Origin: Azolla caroliniana
Taxonomy: Eukaryota > Polypodiophyta
NCBI GenBank assembly: GCA_043228905.1
Contig: JBHGNT010000005.1
Coordinates: 12,834,001-12,898,000 of the forward strand
Reading direction: 5' to 3'
DNA: 64,000 nucleotides
The notes under the pieces were generated by a model. It did not search any database. It was not told where the DNA came from and saw only the letters and a list, made by a program, of their open reading frames with translations. A program made the position numbers and the translations under genes. Every line of letters starts with the position of its first letter. The stretch's first letter is position 1. This document shows positions 62,217 to 64,000 of this stretch, in pieces.

Positions 62217-62609
62217 CCATTATGGCGTCACCCGGACTTGAACCTCGAACCTTGTAATTCATACTTGAAAACCTCAACCATTAAGATAGCTTATTGTTAT
62301 ATGAAACAATAAAAGCTATTTCTTGTATTACATTGATTATTGTAAAAACTCTAGATTATTCTAGAATGTTCTAGAATGTCCTAGAGCATTCTAGGTCTAG
62401 AACATTCTAGAACATTCTAGAAATCTCTAAGCTATTCTATAGGAACCTATAAATAAGCGCATACATGTATTCTCAAATCAATTCGAATCAACACTAGTCT
62501 TTAGCTCTCATTACATATCTTGTATCCATTCTCTTTCTTTCTCTATCTTATACATCCATTCTTCTCTATCCTTCTTCCATCACTCTATCTTTTATCCTTG
62601 GTTCTGACA
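62201..62609 (+). repeat. 3' LTR of HS1
   Basis: 409 bp, TGTCATGAAC to TTCTGACA. Contains the tRNA-like module (62222-62290), heat-shock array (62349-62430) and TATA box (about 62446-62457). Followed by ATGGC. Confidence 0.95.
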
Positions 62610-62614
62610 ATGGC

Positions 62615-64000
62615 AAGCACTGGCAGGTTGCTAGATAACACTAACCATGGAGAAGCTACTTCAACTAGTCCCACGGTTCCGCCAGGCCGTAGAGGATCGC
62701 ATAACGGGCAGACCTGGGGGTAAGCATCTCCGCCAACTTTACGGACACCAGCACCGGACCAACGGTGGTGGATCACCACAATCTGGCTCTTAAGTTGATA
62801 TTACCTGGTCAAGAAATCACAGGATGCGTAATCGACGACGGCTCTGGCATCAATGTAATTAGCGCGAAGACATGCAAACAATTGGGAATTTCAGAATGGG
62901 AAGCTTGGCCGTTTTGGCTTCACATGGCGGATACTCGCTCAATAAGGCCTTTAGGCTTAATACGAAAATTAGGCATTATCAGTGGCGGACATTGCTTCGA
63001 CGTCTCGGCCGTAGTCCTCGCCCTCGACGCCCGAGGAGCGTATCCTATGCTGCTTGGCAGACCTTGGCTTCGATCAACAAATATCAAATAGAGCTGGCAA
63101 CATAAGTGCATCAGTTTTCGACGCGGACGCACCAAGGTTCGCGTACCCACAGAGGAAATGACGGCACAACCCAAGGGCATAACACTGTTATACGCGGAAG
63201 ATATAAATATGCTGGTTGGGGTGGATGATACAGAATTAGAAGTATACCTCGACGAGCACCCCCGAATCATTCCGCTATTCGAAATCGACGTCATAGAAAC
63301 CGCGGCGGATTACGCCACGCCTACTGTGCTCCACGACGAGGCTTACAAACCAGACCCAGAGTCAATATTAGAATTAAGCAGAGCATGGGCGGTGTTCGAG
63401 AGGGAAATGGAAATTTCACGACGAGTCGCTGCCTCAGCCCTAGAAGAAGTAAACATAGGTACGGATCAAAGAGAGGCGATGATAGCACTACTCAGGAAGT
63501 ATAAAGATGTGTTTTCTTGGTGCCATGAGGACATGAAGGGATTAGATCCGAAGTTCTATCAACATAAGATCAATTTAGCGACCGATGCGAAACCAGTCTA
63601 GCAACGTCGATACCGCATGAACCCAAATTACGCAGCTCGCGTAAAAGAGGAAATTGACAAACTCCTCAAGGCCAGATTCATTCGACCAGTCAAACAAGCT
63701 ACATGGTTAAGCCCGATAGTAGGCGTACCAAAGAAAAATGGCAAAATACGTGTGTGCATGGACTACCGGAAATTGAACGTCGTAACCATTACAGACGCAT
63801 TCCCTTTACCTTTCATCGACAACGTACTGGATGCCGTCACAGGGCATGCCATGTACAACTTTCTAGATGGCTTCAATGGGTACAATCAAGTACGCATGCA
63901 CCCCGACGACCAAGAGAAGACGGTGTTTGTCACGGACTGGGGAGTCTATGTGGTGGTCGTCATGATGTTCGGGCTAAAGACGGCACCAACTACATTTCAA
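62615..64000 (+). pseudogene. Gy6 protease and RT start (truncated by window end)
   Basis: A pol frame begins at about 62647 (MEKLLQLVPRFRQAVEDR), shifts near 62722, then is open: protease VIDDGSGINVISAKTC, LGRPWL, a TAG at 63089-63091, ITLLYAEDIN, DVFSWCHEDMKGLDP, a TAG at 63599-63601, then RT (LLKARFIRPV, WLSPIVGVPKKNGKIRVCMDYRKLN, FLDGFNGYNQ, DWGVYVV). Both stops look like CAG to TAG. The RT catalytic block is beyond the window. Confidence 0.85.

Larger units (their letters stand above)
57056..62609 (+). mobile_element. HS1: young chromodomain gypsy element with heat-shock elements
   Basis: Two 409-bp LTRs (57056-57464 and 62201-62609), differing at two bases (second base of the LTR, and 57348-region C/T). 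Perfect target duplication ATGGC (57051-57055 and 62610-62614). Purine tract ctcgaaggagggatag precedes the 3' LTR. Encodes gag, protease, RT, RNase H, integrase and a chromodomain. Coding lesions: one stop in gag, a gag-pol break and an integrase deletion. Confidence 0.96.
54841..64000 (+). mobile_element. Gy6: gypsy element running off the window, split by HS1
   Basis: A 5' LTR, gag with zinc knuckles, then HS1 (57056-62609), then protease and the start of RT to the window end. The RT block FLDGFNGYNQVRMHP and DWGVYVVVVMMFGLKTAPTTFQ mark a gypsy lineage distinct from CG and Chr elements. Its 3' LTR lies beyond 64000. Confidence 0.85.

Overview
This window is nuclear DNA of a flowering plant. 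It carries two intact-looking host genes: a multi-exon GSK3/SHAGGY-like kinase and a single-exon six-pass membrane protein of a plant-specific family. These sit among stacked LTR retrotransposons with plant-type primer sites. I cannot name the species. The strong retrotransposon nesting suggests a large, repeat-rich genome.

Layout. 1-5071 is the 3' part of a Ty3/gypsy element (called CG1), which landed inside the reverse transcriptase (RT) of a minus-strand copia relic (Cop1, 5072-6200). 6661-10640 is an old minus-strand chromovirus relic (Chr1) split by two solo LTRs (6789-7143 and 8053-8684). 10641-14930 is gene-poor. 14935-20838 is the kinase gene with its promoter; 21921-22043 is a small inverted-repeat transposon; 23615-24646 (minus) is the membrane-protein gene.

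From 25163 to the end is one giant nest. CG3 (gypsy) has its 5' LTR at 25163-25864. Its gag holds a solo LTR (26130-39735), which holds copia Cop2 (26258-38792), which holds chromovirus Chr2 (29935-37046). The RT of CG3 is interrupted at 43040 by CG4, and a later deletion fused CG4 to the 3' end of CG3 near 46506. The 3' LTR of CG3 is split by the nearly complete CG5 (46714-54559) and then by another gypsy, Gy6 (about 54841 to the window end), which itself holds a young chromodomain element, HS1 (57056-62609).

Most interesting points. (1) The CG family makes 4-bp target duplications, and all six insertions seen sit on a CpG-centred tetramer (ACGT, ACGT, ACGC, ACGC, ACGG, CCGT). Its RT has FLDD and LPQG motifs instead of the usual gypsy YLDD and FGLTNAP. 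(2) The HS1 LTR carries a dense array of heat-shock elements just upstream of its TATA box. (3) LTRs of two unrelated gypsy lineages carry antisense tRNA-like (A box plus B box) modules. (4) The last intron of the kinase is GC-AG, and reading through it gives a different C-terminus. (5) Cop2 has an in-frame 150-bp triplication. (6) Chr2 has LTRs differing at one site, yet five nonsense codons and no frameshift.

Deduced relative order: CG3 is oldest in the right-hand nest, then the solo LTR, Cop2 and Chr2 in that order. CG5, Chr2 and HS1 are the youngest by LTR identity. Almost all stop codons in the element ORFs can be read as C-to-T or G-to-A changes, as expected from deamination of methylated cytosine.
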